This document shows, piece by piece, positions 17,106 to 25,998 of a stretch of 64,000 nucleotides of DNA. Under the pieces are notes generated by a model. The model saw only the letters and a list, made by a program, of their open reading frames with translations. It was not told the origin of the DNA and ran no database searches. Source of the stretch: JALCLA01 sp965653565 (lineage in GTDB: Bacteria > Pseudomonadota > Gammaproteobacteria > Xanthomonadales > Xanthomonadaceae); assembly GCA_965653565.1 (NCBI GenBank), contig CBFHAI010000018.1, positions 1-64,000 of the forward strand, written 5' to 3'. Within the stretch, counting starts at the first letter, position 1, and each line of letters begins with the position of its first letter. A program made the position numbers and the translations under genes.

Positions 17106-18569
17106 GTGCCGCATTCCTCCGCCAGCCCGAACTCCGACGAAGCAGCGCGCTTGTTCGCGCTGTTCGCCAACCTGTCGGGCAAACGCGTGCTGGTGGTCGG
17201 TGGCGGCACCGTCGCACGACGCAAGGTCGCGGCTTTGTTGCGCAGCGGTGCCCGGGTGGCAGTCGGTGCGCCGGAACTGGAAAGCGAACTTGCCGCACTG
17301 GTCGCACAAGGTGCGATCGAACATTTTCCAGGCGAGTTTCGCGAAACCTGGTTCGACGGCGTGTGGCTCGCGGTGGCAGCGACCGACGATCGCGAGGTGA
17401 ACCGGCGTGTCGCAGACATCGGCGAATCGCGCCGCCTGTTCGTCAACGTCGTCGACGACGTGGAACTGTCGAGTTTCCAGGTGCCGGCCATCGTCGAACG
17501 CGGACCGCTGCAGATCGCGATCTCGAGCTCGGGCGCCGCACCGATGCTGGCGCGCGCGCTGCGCGAGAAGCTGGAAACCCAGCTCGACGAATCGCTGGCT
17601 GATCTGGCGCGACTGCTCGCTGCGACACGCGAGAAAATCCGCGCCCGCTTGCCCGATCTGGCCGCGCGCCGCCGCTTCTTCTCCCGCGTGCTCGAAGGCC
17701 GCATTCCCGCCTTGTTGCGCGGCGACCGGAAAGCCGAAGCACAGACGGCACTCGACGAAGCGTTGTCGGTGCGTGCCGCCCACCCGCGCGGCCATGTCGC
17801 GCTGGTCGGCGCCGGCCCCGGCGATGCCGGGTTGCTCACACTTCGCGGTTTGCGTCTGCTCAACGAAGCCGACGTGATCCTGCACGATCGACTCGTCTCT
17901 TCCGAGGTGCTCGACCTCGCGCGTCGCGACGCCGAACGGATCGAAGTCGGCAAGCAGGCCGGCAATCATCACACCACGCAGGCGCGCATCCATGAGTTGA
18001 TGCTTGAACACGCGCGCGCCGGCAAGTTCGTCGTGCGTCTGAAAGGCGGCGATCCCTTCGTGTTCGGCCGCGGCGGCGAGGAACTCGAATTCCTGCGCGC
18101 GCACGATATTTCCTACGAAGTGGTGCCCGGCATCACCGCGGCGCTTGCCTGCGCGGCCTACACCGGCATTCCGCTCACGCACCGCGATCATGCACAGTCG
18201 GTGCGCCTGGTTACCGCGCACGGCCGCGACGGTATCGATTCCCCGGACTGGCCGGCGCTGGCGAAGGATCGCCAGACGCTGGTCTTCTACATGGGCGTGG
18301 CCGGACTCGACGTGTTGCGCGATCGCTTGATCGCGCACGGACGCGATGCCGCCACGCCGTTCGCGCTGATCGAAAACGGCGCGCGCCGATCGCAGCGTGT
18401 TCTGGTCGGCAAGCTGAGTGACCTGCCTGAGCTGGCACGCAGCAATGCCGTGCAATCGCCCGCGCTGCTGATCCTCGGCGAAGTTGCGGCGCTCGCGGCA
18501 TCGCTGCATTGGTACGGCGCGGCGCCAATCGAAGGCGCGCCCGCCATCGAACTCGAAGCGGCCGCCTAG
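17106..18569 (+). CDS. cysG: CysG, siroheme synthase
   Basis: Trifunctional enzyme (487 aa; E. coli CysG 457) that turns uroporphyrinogen III into siroheme for sulfite reductase. The N-terminal precorrin-2 dehydrogenase/ferrochelatase half has the NAD motif VLVVGGGTVARRK, VNVVDD and ISSSGAAPMLARALREKLE. The C-terminal SUMT methyltransferase half (from about residue 225) has VGAGPGDAGLLTLRG, ILHDRLVS, RLKGGDPFVFGRGGEE, VVPGITAALACAAYTGIPLTHRD and ALIENG. It is followed by a cysteine synthase gene after a 118-bp gap. It supplies cofactor to the pathway controlled by the divergent cysB. Confidence 0.96.
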   Translation: MPHSSASPNSDEAARLFALFANLSGKRVLVVGGGTVARRKVAALLRSGARVAVGAPELESELAALVAQGAIEHFPGEFRETWFDGVWLAVAATDDREVNRRVADIGESRRLFVNVVDDVELSSFQVPAIVERGPLQIAISSSGAAPMLARALREKLETQLDESLADLARLLAATREKIRARLPDLAARRRFFSRVLEGRIPALLRGDRKAEAQTALDEALSVRAAHPRGHVALVGAGPGDAGLLTLRGLRLLNEADVILHDRLVSSEVLDLARRDAERIEVGKQAGNHHTTQARIHELMLEHARAGKFVVRLKGGDPFVFGRGGEELEFLRAHDISYEVVPGITAALACAAYTGIPLTHRDHAQSVRLVTAHGRDGIDSPDWPALAKDRQTLVFYMGVAGLDVLRDRLIAHGRDAATPFALIENGARRSQRVLVGKLSDLPELARSNAVQSPALLILGEVAALAASLHWYGAAPIEGAPAIELEAAA

Positions 18570-18687
18570 CGACCGCACCACCGAACGCCGAGGGAACCGC
18601 CGCCCGCGCTGCTGTGCCGAGCTCTCTCCCCGAATCCGCCGCCCGTCGCGGCGCTTCCCTCGCGACCCTTCCATCGGACCACACGCC

Positions 18688-19665
18688 ATGACCATCCACG
18701 AAAGCATCCTCGACACCATCGGTTCGACGCCCATCGTGCGGCTGCATCGCATCGCGCCCAGGCATGTGACGCTGTATGCGAAAGTCGAAGCCTTCAATCC
18801 GGGCGGCTCGGTGAAGGATCGCCTCGCGCTGGCCATCGTGCTCGACGCCGAACGCCGCGGCGAACTCAAACCGGGCCAGACCATCGTCGAGGCCACGTCG
18901 GGCAACACCGGTATCGCGCTCGCGATGGTCGCGGCCGCGCGCGGCTATCCCTTCGTCGCGGTGATGACGGAAACCTTCTCGATCGAACGCCGCAAACTGA
19001 TGCGCGCGTACGGCGCGAAAGTGATCCTCACGCCGGCCGCCGAACGCGGCTCGGGCATGGTGCGCCGGGCGAAGGAACTGGCCGACAAGCACGGCTGGTT
19101 CCTCGCGCGGCAATTCGAGAATCCGGCGAACCCCGCTTATCACCGCAGCACCACCGCGCCGGAAATCCTGCGCGATTTCGCCGGCCGCCGCCTCGACTAT
19201 TTCGTCAGCGGCTGGGGCACCGGCGGCACGCTCACCGGCGTCGGCGAAGTGCTGCGCGTGGCGCGGCCCGAAACCAGGATCATCGCCACTGAACCGGCAG
19301 GCGCCGCGCTGCTCTCCGGCAACGAATGGAAGCCGCACAAGATCCAGGGCTGGACGCCGGATTTCCTGCCCGCCGTGCTGAGCCGCACCATCGCCGACGA
19401 AGTGCTGCCGATCGACGAAACCGTCGCGCGCGACACCGCACGCCGACTCGCCGCGGAAGAAGGCGTCTTCGTCGGCATTTCCGCCGGCGCCACGGTAGCG
19501 GCCGCGCTACGTATCGCAGAATCCGCAGCGGAAGGCTCCGTACTGCTCGCCATGCTCCCCGATACCGGCGAACGCTACCTGAGCACCTTCCTGTTCGAAG
19601 GCGTCGCGGAAGGCTCCGACGACGAATGGCTGGCCAGTTTGGACTCGGCCGCGGCGGCGGCGTAG
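18688..19665 (+). CDS. cysK: Cysteine synthase (O-acetylserine sulfhydrylase, PLP-dependent)
   Basis: Fold-II PLP enzyme (325 aa) that replaces the acetate of O-acetylserine with sulfide. The PLP lysine is in NPGGSVKDRLA, the phosphate/carboxylate loops are EATSGNTGIALAM and GWGTGGTLTGVGEVL, and the C-terminal loop is GISAGATVAAA. The ATG at 18688 gives the normal N-terminus MTIHESILDTIGSTPIVRL. Sequence and length fit CysK slightly better than CysM, but the assignment between isozymes is tentative. Same strand as cysG, likely the same CysB regulon. Confidence 0.9.
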   Translation: MTIHESILDTIGSTPIVRLHRIAPRHVTLYAKVEAFNPGGSVKDRLALAIVLDAERRGELKPGQTIVEATSGNTGIALAMVAAARGYPFVAVMTETFSIERRKLMRAYGAKVILTPAAERGSGMVRRAKELADKHGWFLARQFENPANPAYHRSTTAPEILRDFAGRRLDYFVSGWGTGGTLTGVGEVLRVARPETRIIATEPAGAALLSGNEWKPHKIQGWTPDFLPAVLSRTIADEVLPIDETVARDTARRLAAEEGVFVGISAGATVAAALRIAESAAEGSVLLAMLPDTGERYLSTFLFEGVAEGSDDEWLASLDSAAAAA

Positions 19666-19819
19666 CGGTCGATATCACGGGCGAACATTCATCTCTGCCT
19701 TCACCATTCTGAAGAATTGCGTCGCTGCGCACAGAACACCGATCGGATTCAGGTCGCATTGTCCGTCGCGAACCCAGCATGCCGCCTGCGCCTACTCCTG
19801 GCGCGGGGGAGAAGCAACG

Positions 19820-20443
19820 ATGAAAACTTTAATGGGCCTTGCGGCTGCGGTTGCTCTTGCCGCCGCCTCGGGTGTGGCACTGGCCGATGGTTATAGCGAC
19901 GAAGGCGTGCGCTACGATTCGGGCAGCTACGACAGCCGCTACGACTCCGGTCGCGCCGACAGCCGCTACGATTCCTATCGCGACGATTCGTATCGCAACG
20001 ATCGCTACGGATCGGAACGGTACGAAGTGCGTCACGACGATCGCTACGACAACCGCTACGAATACCGCGAGCGCCGCAGCTCGGCGGCACCGGTGGTCGG
20101 CGCGATCATCGGCGGCTTGATCGGCAACCAGTTCGGCCACGGCGACGGACGCACCGCCGCAACGGTGGCGGGCGCCGCGCTCGGCTACGCCGCAGGCCGC
20201 GATTCGGATCGTCATTACTACGGCGGCGGCTATTCGTATGCACCGGCGTATGGTTACTCGTCGCGCTACGACTACGCGCCGTACTACGGTGGCGGCTATG
20301 GCTATGCGCCCGGTTACGGCTATGGCGGCGTGGTGGTGTCGTTCGGTTACAACGATTACCGCGGATATCATCGCGGCTATCGTGGACACCGCTACGATTA
20401 CCGCGGTTCGCGTCATCACCGCCGCGGTCGTCACGGCCACTGA
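19820..20443 (+). CDS. Secreted glycine-zipper 2TM-domain protein, Tyr/Asp/Arg-rich
   Basis: Envelope protein (207 aa) with a signal peptide at 1-22. A low-complexity YDSRYDS-type region (about 25-85) precedes a glycine-zipper 2TM domain at about 90-125 (VVGAIIGGLIGNQFGHGDGRTAATVAGAALGYAAG, broken as AAPVVGAIIGG / LIGNQFGHGDG). This is the fold of the 17-kDa surface antigen/SlyB group in the outer membrane. The C-terminal third is rich in Gly-Tyr and His-Arg. A strong terminator follows. Probably a structural or stress-related envelope protein. Confidence 0.88.
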   Translation: MKTLMGLAAAVALAAASGVALADGYSDEGVRYDSGSYDSRYDSGRADSRYDSYRDDSYRNDRYGSERYEVRHDDRYDNRYEYRERRSSAAPVVGAIIGGLIGNQFGHGDGRTAATVAGAALGYAAGRDSDRHYYGGGYSYAPAYGYSSRYDYAPYYGGGYGYAPGYGYGGVVVSFGYNDYRGYHRGYRGHRYDYRGSRHHRRGRHGH

Positions 20444-20497
20444 GGTCTCGCCGCTCCGGCTGCCTGCAGCGCCGGAACTGCGACAGGCAGAAAGCAG

Positions 20498-20527
20498 AAC
20501 GCCCCGCATTGCGGGGCGTTCTTTTTT
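20498..20527 (+). terminator. Rho-independent terminator
   Basis: AACGCCCCGC-ATT-GCGGGGCGTT is a perfect stem followed by CTTTTTT on the plus strand. It ends the glycine-zipper gene transcript, 55 bp after its stop, and may also separate it from the convergent gene at 20609. Confidence 0.95.
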
Positions 20528-20608
20528 ACTCGTCCTGTTTCAACGATGCGTCACAACAGGACTTCCTACAGATTTCAAATTCGACCTCAGCAAGTCGAAC
20601 GTCGCGGA

Positions 20609-20929
20609 TTACTTGATGACGAACTGCTGGCCGTCGATCTTGCAGATGTCGATCGCGTATTCCTCGTACGGTTCCTTGCCGGCGACTTCGTAGCGGAAAT
20701 CGTATTCGCACACCGTCGTGCCGGTGATCGTCACGGTGACGGAGCCACCGTTGGCGACGACGCCATCGAGCACATTGTCGCCCCAATCGTCGCTCGACGA
20801 AGGGCCGCCGTACAGCGCTTCGAGCGAGGCGCCGGTGTTGTTGACCACGGTGAACGAGATGTCGCGCGCGCTGGCGACGCTGGAAAACAGAGCGAGCGCG
20901 GTAGCGGCCGCGAGAATGAGTTTGCGCAT
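20609..20929 (-). CDS. Small secreted protein with (S/T)SxDWGxxxL motif
   Basis: Exported protein of 106 aa. The ATG at 20929 begins a clear signal peptide (MRKLILAAATALALFSSVASA); an upstream extension has no support. The mature part has VNNTGASLEALY, SSSDDWGDNVLDG and a C-terminal ICKIDGQQFVI, one predicted disulfide (Cys near 76 and 95), and an all-beta pattern. I recall short secreted proteins with this SSNDWG-type motif across proteobacteria, some misnamed argininosuccinate lyase; none has a known function. Confidence 0.8.
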   Translation of the reverse strand: MRKLILAAATALALFSSVASARDISFTVVNNTGASLEALYGGPSSSDDWGDNVLDGVVANGGSVTVTITGTTVCEYDFRYEVAGKEPYEEYAIDICKIDGQQFVIK

Positions 20930-21146
20930 TGATGCAGGTCCCTGAAGTGGCGAAGCGCCGCGCGCAGAATAGCGCGCATGATCGCGATCAAGAGTGGCTA
21001 CGGCACCAACGAATTGAAAAAGTCTGTGCCGGAGTTTGGCTTTCTCAACTTGCGTGACTGTTTCGCGCAATAAGCGACAAATTGCGGCATCCGGCATCGC
21101 CCGGCAAGGTCGCGGAACCCGAAGCCGTGGAGGCTGTCAGTCGGAT

Positions 21147-22496
21147 ATGCATCGAAAGCGCAACCCAACCGTCGTACGCATCCTCTACGCCCTGCTTCTG
21201 GCCGCGATCAGTTTCATCCTGTTTCTCTGGCCCGGCATCGAACTGGCCCGTGCCGTGTTCGACAGCGCGCTTTCCGGGCCGCAACCTGCGACACAAAGCT
21301 GGCGCTGGCACCGTGCCTTGTCGCCATCGTTCGCCGCCTGGGCGCGCGATCGCGTGGGCAGCGATGCCGCGTCGCAGTTGTCGATGAACAATATTTCCGG
21401 CACCGAATGGCCGCTGTTCGGTGCTGTTTTCTACCTGCGCGCCAGCGAAAACCTCGACAACGCATGGCTGGCATCGCCACTCGGCGAGCGGCCGGCCGTG
21501 TATGCGAAAGACGCGATCGAAGCCGCCGCCGATCTGCTCGCCGACCCGGCGCAGGCCGACTGGGTGCGGCGCCATTGGGGTGCCGATTATCTGCAACGCG
21601 AGAATGTTTTCTATCGGATGCTGCTGATCGACGCGCTCGCGACGCAGATCCGATTGACCGGAAATCGCCGGCACGAATCGCTGCTGCGCGAACAGGTCGA
21701 AGGCATGGCGTCCGAGTTGTCGAAGTCGCCGACGGGATTGCTCGCCGATTACCCGGCGCAGACTTTCCCTGCCGATGTCGCCGCCACTTGGCATGCGATT
21801 CTGCGCGCAGACCGCGTGCTCGGCACCGATCACCGCGCCGCTGCAACCGCAGGCCTGCGCGGCTTCACCGGAAATCTCGCGCCCGAGTTGGGCCTGCCGC
21901 CGTTCGCGTGGTACGGCGAAATACCCGAGGCCACCGAGGTTCGCGGCAGCGGCAACGCGTGGCTGCTGCATCACGCGCCGTTCGTGTGGCCGGCTCAGGC
22001 CCGACAGTGGGCGAACGCGAATTCCGAACATTTCTGGCAAGGCGGATTCTGGGTGTCGGGCTTTCGCGAATTCGAACGCCGTCAGACCACGAATCTGTTC
22101 GCCGATGTCGATTCGGGCCCGGTGATCGCGCAGCTCGGCACCTCGGCGAGCGCGTTCGGCCTGGGCGCCGCACGCAGCGTCGGTGACGCACGCCAGGCGC
22201 GCATCCTGGCGCTCGAAGCGATCGCCGCGAGCTGGCCGCTGCCGAACGGCCGCCTGCTCATGCCGCGCCTGCTGTCGGATGCAAGCGACGCACCGCTGCT
22301 CGGCGAAGCCGCGATGGTTTACAACCTGACGCAACCGCCGGCGCCGGGCTTCGAGCAAGTCACCCTGACGACGGATTGGCGCGACGTTCCGGCCATCGTG
22401 TGGCTGGTACTCTGCGGCCAGTGGCTGCTCGGTGCGGGAGGCTTGTGGCGGGCCGCAAAAACGCTGCGCGCGGCGCGCCGTACGCCGCCCCAATGA
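21147..22496 (+). CDS. Membrane-anchored protein, possibly alpha/alpha-barrel fold; function unknown
   Basis: Protein of 449 aa. I use the ATG at 21147 (GGAGG upstream), which opens a basic N-terminus followed by a membrane helix at about 10-32 (RILYALLLAAISFILFLWPG). A second helix is at the C-terminus (about 412-432). Between them is an alpha-helical periplasmic domain with ADVDSGPVIAQLGTSASAFGLGAARSVGD near 330-355. That block resembles ones I associate with linalool dehydratase/isomerase-like alpha/alpha barrels, so an enzyme of that fold is possible but unproven. It ends 24 bp before the patatin-like gene. Confidence 0.7.
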   Translation: MHRKRNPTVVRILYALLLAAISFILFLWPGIELARAVFDSALSGPQPATQSWRWHRALSPSFAAWARDRVGSDAASQLSMNNISGTEWPLFGAVFYLRASENLDNAWLASPLGERPAVYAKDAIEAAADLLADPAQADWVRRHWGADYLQRENVFYRMLLIDALATQIRLTGNRRHESLLREQVEGMASELSKSPTGLLADYPAQTFPADVAATWHAILRADRVLGTDHRAAATAGLRGFTGNLAPELGLPPFAWYGEIPEATEVRGSGNAWLLHHAPFVWPAQARQWANANSEHFWQGGFWVSGFREFERRQTTNLFADVDSGPVIAQLGTSASAFGLGAARSVGDARQARILALEAIAASWPLPNGRLLMPRLLSDASDAPLLGEAAMVYNLTQPPAPGFEQVTLTTDWRDVPAIVWLVLCGQWLLGAGGLWRAAKTLRAARRTPPQ

Positions 22497-22520
22497 CCCG
22501 TCCTGTCGCTACACTGCGGC

Positions 22521-24608
22521 ATGCCCGCGCCCGCCGAAAACCGAGCCTCCGCCGACGAAAAAAACATTGCCGAAAGTCCGGTGCATACGACGGACTTCGG
22601 TTCGATCCTGCGCGACGAAGCCGCCTGGATCGCACGCCGCCGCCGCGCCGCCGGCCTGCCGCCGCCGCAGGGCGATAGCGTCGGGCTCGCGTTGTCCGGG
22701 CCCGGCATGCGCGCGGCGGCGTTCAATCTGGGCGTCGTGCAGGCGCTCGAATCGCGCGGACTGATGCGGCACGTCGACTATCTGTCGTCGGTGTCGGGCG
22801 GCGGCTTCATCGCGACCTGCTACAGCTGGTTGCGTGCGGTGCTGCCGGCATCCGGTGCGCCGACGTTTTCGGCGCAACTGGCGAACGGGTCGGGCAGCGT
22901 CGTCGACTGGCTGCGCGGCCACGCGCGCTACTTCGTCGCGCATCGCGGATTTTCGCTGTGGACGATGTTCGGCGCGGTGCTGGCGGCGGTCGTGCTCAAC
23001 CTGCTGGTGCTCGGCCCGCCGCTGCTGCTCGTGGTCGACACGCTGACGCTCGGCTGGTTGTGGCTGCCGATCGAATGGCCGTCGTTCCTGGCCTGGAGCG
23101 CGCTCGACGATCATCACGGCTACTGGCTGCTGCTCGCACTCGGCTGCGCCTGCCTCGCCCTGTTTCCATTCGCAGCGATGCTGTTCGCGCTCACCACCGG
23201 CGTCGCGCACGCACCGAGCGAGCGCACCGTGATGCGCATGCGCAAGCTGCTCGGTTTTCTGCTGGCGGCGGCCGTCGTGCTGCTGACGATCGGTTCGGTG
23301 CCGATCGCGACCGCAGCGCTCGAATCCCTGCTGGCGCGGCGCTGGGCCGATGCGGTGGGGCTCGCCGGTCACGTCGCCGTGGTGTCGACGCTCGGTTCGG
23401 GCGCGCTCGCGCTGTGGCGCGGCGCGACCGGACTCACGGTGGCGCGGCAACGCCTGGCGACGGCCGGCCTGCTGCTCGTGCTTTACGGCCTGATGATTGC
23501 GGCGTACTCGATTTCGGTACAGGGCGACGTGGTGCGTTCGGCGGCGTTTCCGGCGGTGCTGGCGTTGTCGCTGCTGCTCGGTTGCTTCTGCAACCTCAAT
23601 GCCGTTTCGATCCACGCGTATTTCCGCGATCGCCTCGGCCGCACCTTCATGCCGCAGGTCGCCGGCGCGCCGTCGGCCACGCGTTTCATGCTCGCGCAAC
23701 TGAACCCGGACACCGGCGCACCGTTGCCTCTGGCCAATTGCACGCTCGACACGCGCAGTTCGCGGCGCGAGAAGGAACGCAGCCGCGAAGGTGCCAGCTT
23801 CTTCTACTCACCGCTGCATTTCGGTTCGGACGCCACCGGCTTCGGCCGTGTCGACGCCGCGCGCGACGATATGCGCTACATCACCGCGAGCACGATCTCG
23901 AGCGCCGAACTCGATTCGGAAAGCCCTGCCACGCGTTCGCGCGCATTGTCGTTGCTGCTCACGCTGCTGAACCTGCGCATCGGTTACTGGACGCGCAATC
24001 CGGATCCGACGGCACGCCGCGGCCTGCCGCTGCCGTCGTGGTGGCGCAGATTGGGCTCGGAAATGTCGGGCATCGGATTGCATGGCCGGCATCGCGATCT
24101 GCTGCTCGTGGGCGGCGGCGAATTCGACAATCTCGGCCTGTACGAACTGGTGCGGCGCGGCGTGAAGTACCTCATCGTGGTCGACGGGGCCTGCGATCCT
24201 CACGATGCACTGCCCGATTTCGGCGCGGCGATCGAGCGCGTGCGCGTCGACTTCGGTGCCAGCATCGAGATCGATATTCCGGGCGAGGAACCCGATCCGT
24301 CGCGGCTCGCGCCCGATCATCGCGTCGGCAGCATCACTTACGCCGATGGCAGCACAGGCCACTTGCTGTATTTGAAGCCTGCGATGCATGCCGGCGCCAG
24401 CGCGGAAATCCAGTCGTATTGGCGTTCGCATCCGGATTTTCCGCACGAAGCGACCGCCGACCAGACCCTCGACGAACAACAGTTCGAAGCCTACCGCCAG
24501 CTCGGCCGCGAAGCGGTCGAATCGGTGCTCGGCGATGCGCACTGCGCGGATTTCAGCCAATGGGTCGAACGCCACGTCGTGGGCGAAACGCCGCACGACG
24601 CGGCATGA
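22521..24608 (+). CDS. Patatin-like phospholipase-family membrane protein with altered catalytic residues
   Basis: Protein of 695 aa with a split patatin domain. The N-terminal part (about 50-120) has LALSGPGMRAAAFNLG and YLSSVSGGGFIA, matching oxyanion-hole and nucleophile regions. Several membrane helices follow (about 155-370). The second patatin part (about 525-590) is VGGGEFDNLGLYELVRRG ... DFGAAIERVRVDFG. Family members normally read SGGGxR at the oxyanion hole and DGGHFENLG at the catalytic Asp. Here Pro replaces the middle Gly, and Gly replaces the Asp. The Ser remains. It may be inactive or use another acid. Probably co-transcribed with the upstream membrane gene. Confidence 0.85.
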   Translation: MPAPAENRASADEKNIAESPVHTTDFGSILRDEAAWIARRRRAAGLPPPQGDSVGLALSGPGMRAAAFNLGVVQALESRGLMRHVDYLSSVSGGGFIATCYSWLRAVLPASGAPTFSAQLANGSGSVVDWLRGHARYFVAHRGFSLWTMFGAVLAAVVLNLLVLGPPLLLVVDTLTLGWLWLPIEWPSFLAWSALDDHHGYWLLLALGCACLALFPFAAMLFALTTGVAHAPSERTVMRMRKLLGFLLAAAVVLLTIGSVPIATAALESLLARRWADAVGLAGHVAVVSTLGSGALALWRGATGLTVARQRLATAGLLLVLYGLMIAAYSISVQGDVVRSAAFPAVLALSLLLGCFCNLNAVSIHAYFRDRLGRTFMPQVAGAPSATRFMLAQLNPDTGAPLPLANCTLDTRSSRREKERSREGASFFYSPLHFGSDATGFGRVDAARDDMRYITASTISSAELDSESPATRSRALSLLLTLLNLRIGYWTRNPDPTARRGLPLPSWWRRLGSEMSGIGLHGRHRDLLLVGGGEFDNLGLYELVRRGVKYLIVVDGACDPHDALPDFGAAIERVRVDFGASIEIDIPGEEPDPSRLAPDHRVGSITYADGSTGHLLYLKPAMHAGASAEIQSYWRSHPDFPHEATADQTLDEQQFEAYRQLGREAVESVLGDAHCADFSQWVERHVVGETPHDAA

Positions 24609-24765
24609 TCGAGCCGACGCGCGGCGGCGCGGCCGGCGCGCCGTGCCGGCTGTATCCAATTTCGCGGCAGTGCGCGAACATGCGCACCGCCCGGCCTCGT
24701 TCGCCGAAGGAATGCCCTCACCGCATGGCCCTCGCTGCACTCCGCCACCGCCGAGGCCTGCGCCC

Positions 24766-25821
24766 GTGACCCTGCTGCTGGCCGCGCAGCTGCTGCTGGG
24801 CGCCGCCCTGCTGCTGGCGCTGGGTTTCCATCGTTATCGGATGGCGCAGGTGTGCGCGCTGCTCTGGCTGTTGATGCTCGGTGCGCAATCGGACGTGTTG
24901 CGCCTGCAGGACGGCGCCTTGCGGTTTGCGCCGTGGCTGCTGCTCGCCACCGCGGCGATGCCGGAACCGCGGCTGCTGGCGCGGCGCAATGCGCTCTGGC
25001 TGTGTCTGGTGCTGGCACTCACCGGCATCACGCTGGGCGCGCCGCAGCACATCTTCCTGGGCCTGCGTGATCTGGCCGCGTGGCCGTCGCCGGTGGAGGG
25101 CGCGCGCAACAGCGCCGCGTTGCTCTGCGCCTGCGCCGCGTTCGGCTGCATCGCGTGGTGGTCGTTCAGTGCGCGCGTGATCGAACTGGGGCTGGCGATC
25201 GTGTTGCTGCTGGCCGCCGCCGGCTGCATCGAGAACAGCGCCTTGACCGGCTGGTTCGCGACGGCCGCCGCGGTCGCGATGCTGACGCTGTTGTATTCAA
25301 GCTATCGCATGGCCTTCATCGACACCCTCACCGGCCTGCCGAACCGCCGCGCGCTCGACGAAACGCTGGCGCGGCTGTCGGGTCCGTACGCGCTCGCGAT
25401 GGTCGACATCGACCACTTCAAGGGCTTCAACGACACCTACGGCCACGCCGCCGGCGACCTGGTGCTGCGCGAAGTCGCGCAGAGTCTGCGGCGGCATGCC
25501 GGCGGGCATGCATTCCGCTACGGCGGCGAAGAATTCTGCGTGGTGTACGAAGGCCGCGCCAGCGAAAAGCCGATCCTGCCGCTGGATGCGGCGCGCAAGG
25601 CGATCGGCCGACAGCGCATCGAAGTGCCCGCGCCGGCGCCCAAGCGCAAGCCGCGCGGCAAACCGACGAAGGCGGAAATGAAGGAAGTGGCGGTCACCAT
25701 CAGCGCCGGCTGCGCGCAGCGCAGCGCCCAGCGCCGCGGACCCGACGACGTGCTGAAGGCGGCGGATCAGGCTTTGTACAAGGCGAAAGACAAAGGACGC
25801 AATCGCGTCGTGGCGGTCTGA
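24766..25821 (+). CDS. Membrane-bound diguanylate cyclase (GGDEF domain)
   Basis: Makes c-di-GMP from two GTP. I prefer the GTG at 24766, preceded by GAGG at 9 nt; an ATG at 24712 is possible but has an ill-spaced ribosome site. Five or six membrane helices occupy residues 1-175. The GGDEF domain follows: DTLTGLPNRRAL, DIDHFKGFNDTYGHAAGD and RYGGEEF (active GGEEF form). No RxxD inhibitory site is seen before it. A basic Pro-rich insert (about 277-305, APAPKRKPRGKPTKAE) interrupts the domain. The C-terminus ALYKAKDKGRNRVVAV is typical. 352 aa. Confidence 0.92.
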   Translation: MTLLLAAQLLLGAALLLALGFHRYRMAQVCALLWLLMLGAQSDVLRLQDGALRFAPWLLLATAAMPEPRLLARRNALWLCLVLALTGITLGAPQHIFLGLRDLAAWPSPVEGARNSAALLCACAAFGCIAWWSFSARVIELGLAIVLLLAAAGCIENSALTGWFATAAAVAMLTLLYSSYRMAFIDTLTGLPNRRALDETLARLSGPYALAMVDIDHFKGFNDTYGHAAGDLVLREVAQSLRRHAGGHAFRYGGEEFCVVYEGRASEKPILPLDAARKAIGRQRIEVPAPAPKRKPRGKPTKAEMKEVAVTISAGCAQRSAQRRGPDDVLKAADQALYKAKDKGRNRVVAV

Positions 25822-25998
25822 CCAGCGCCGCGCAGGGGCGCCCGCAATTCGCCACAGCGTCCGCCTAACCTTTCATCGTCCGATTGCATCCAAGCCCGCT
25901 GCGCCACCCGTGACTTCCGGCCCGCAGGCCGGAACGCGCGACTTCCTATGCTTGCCGACTTTTGTACTCGCCGAATCCAGGGACAGGAACAAACCACC

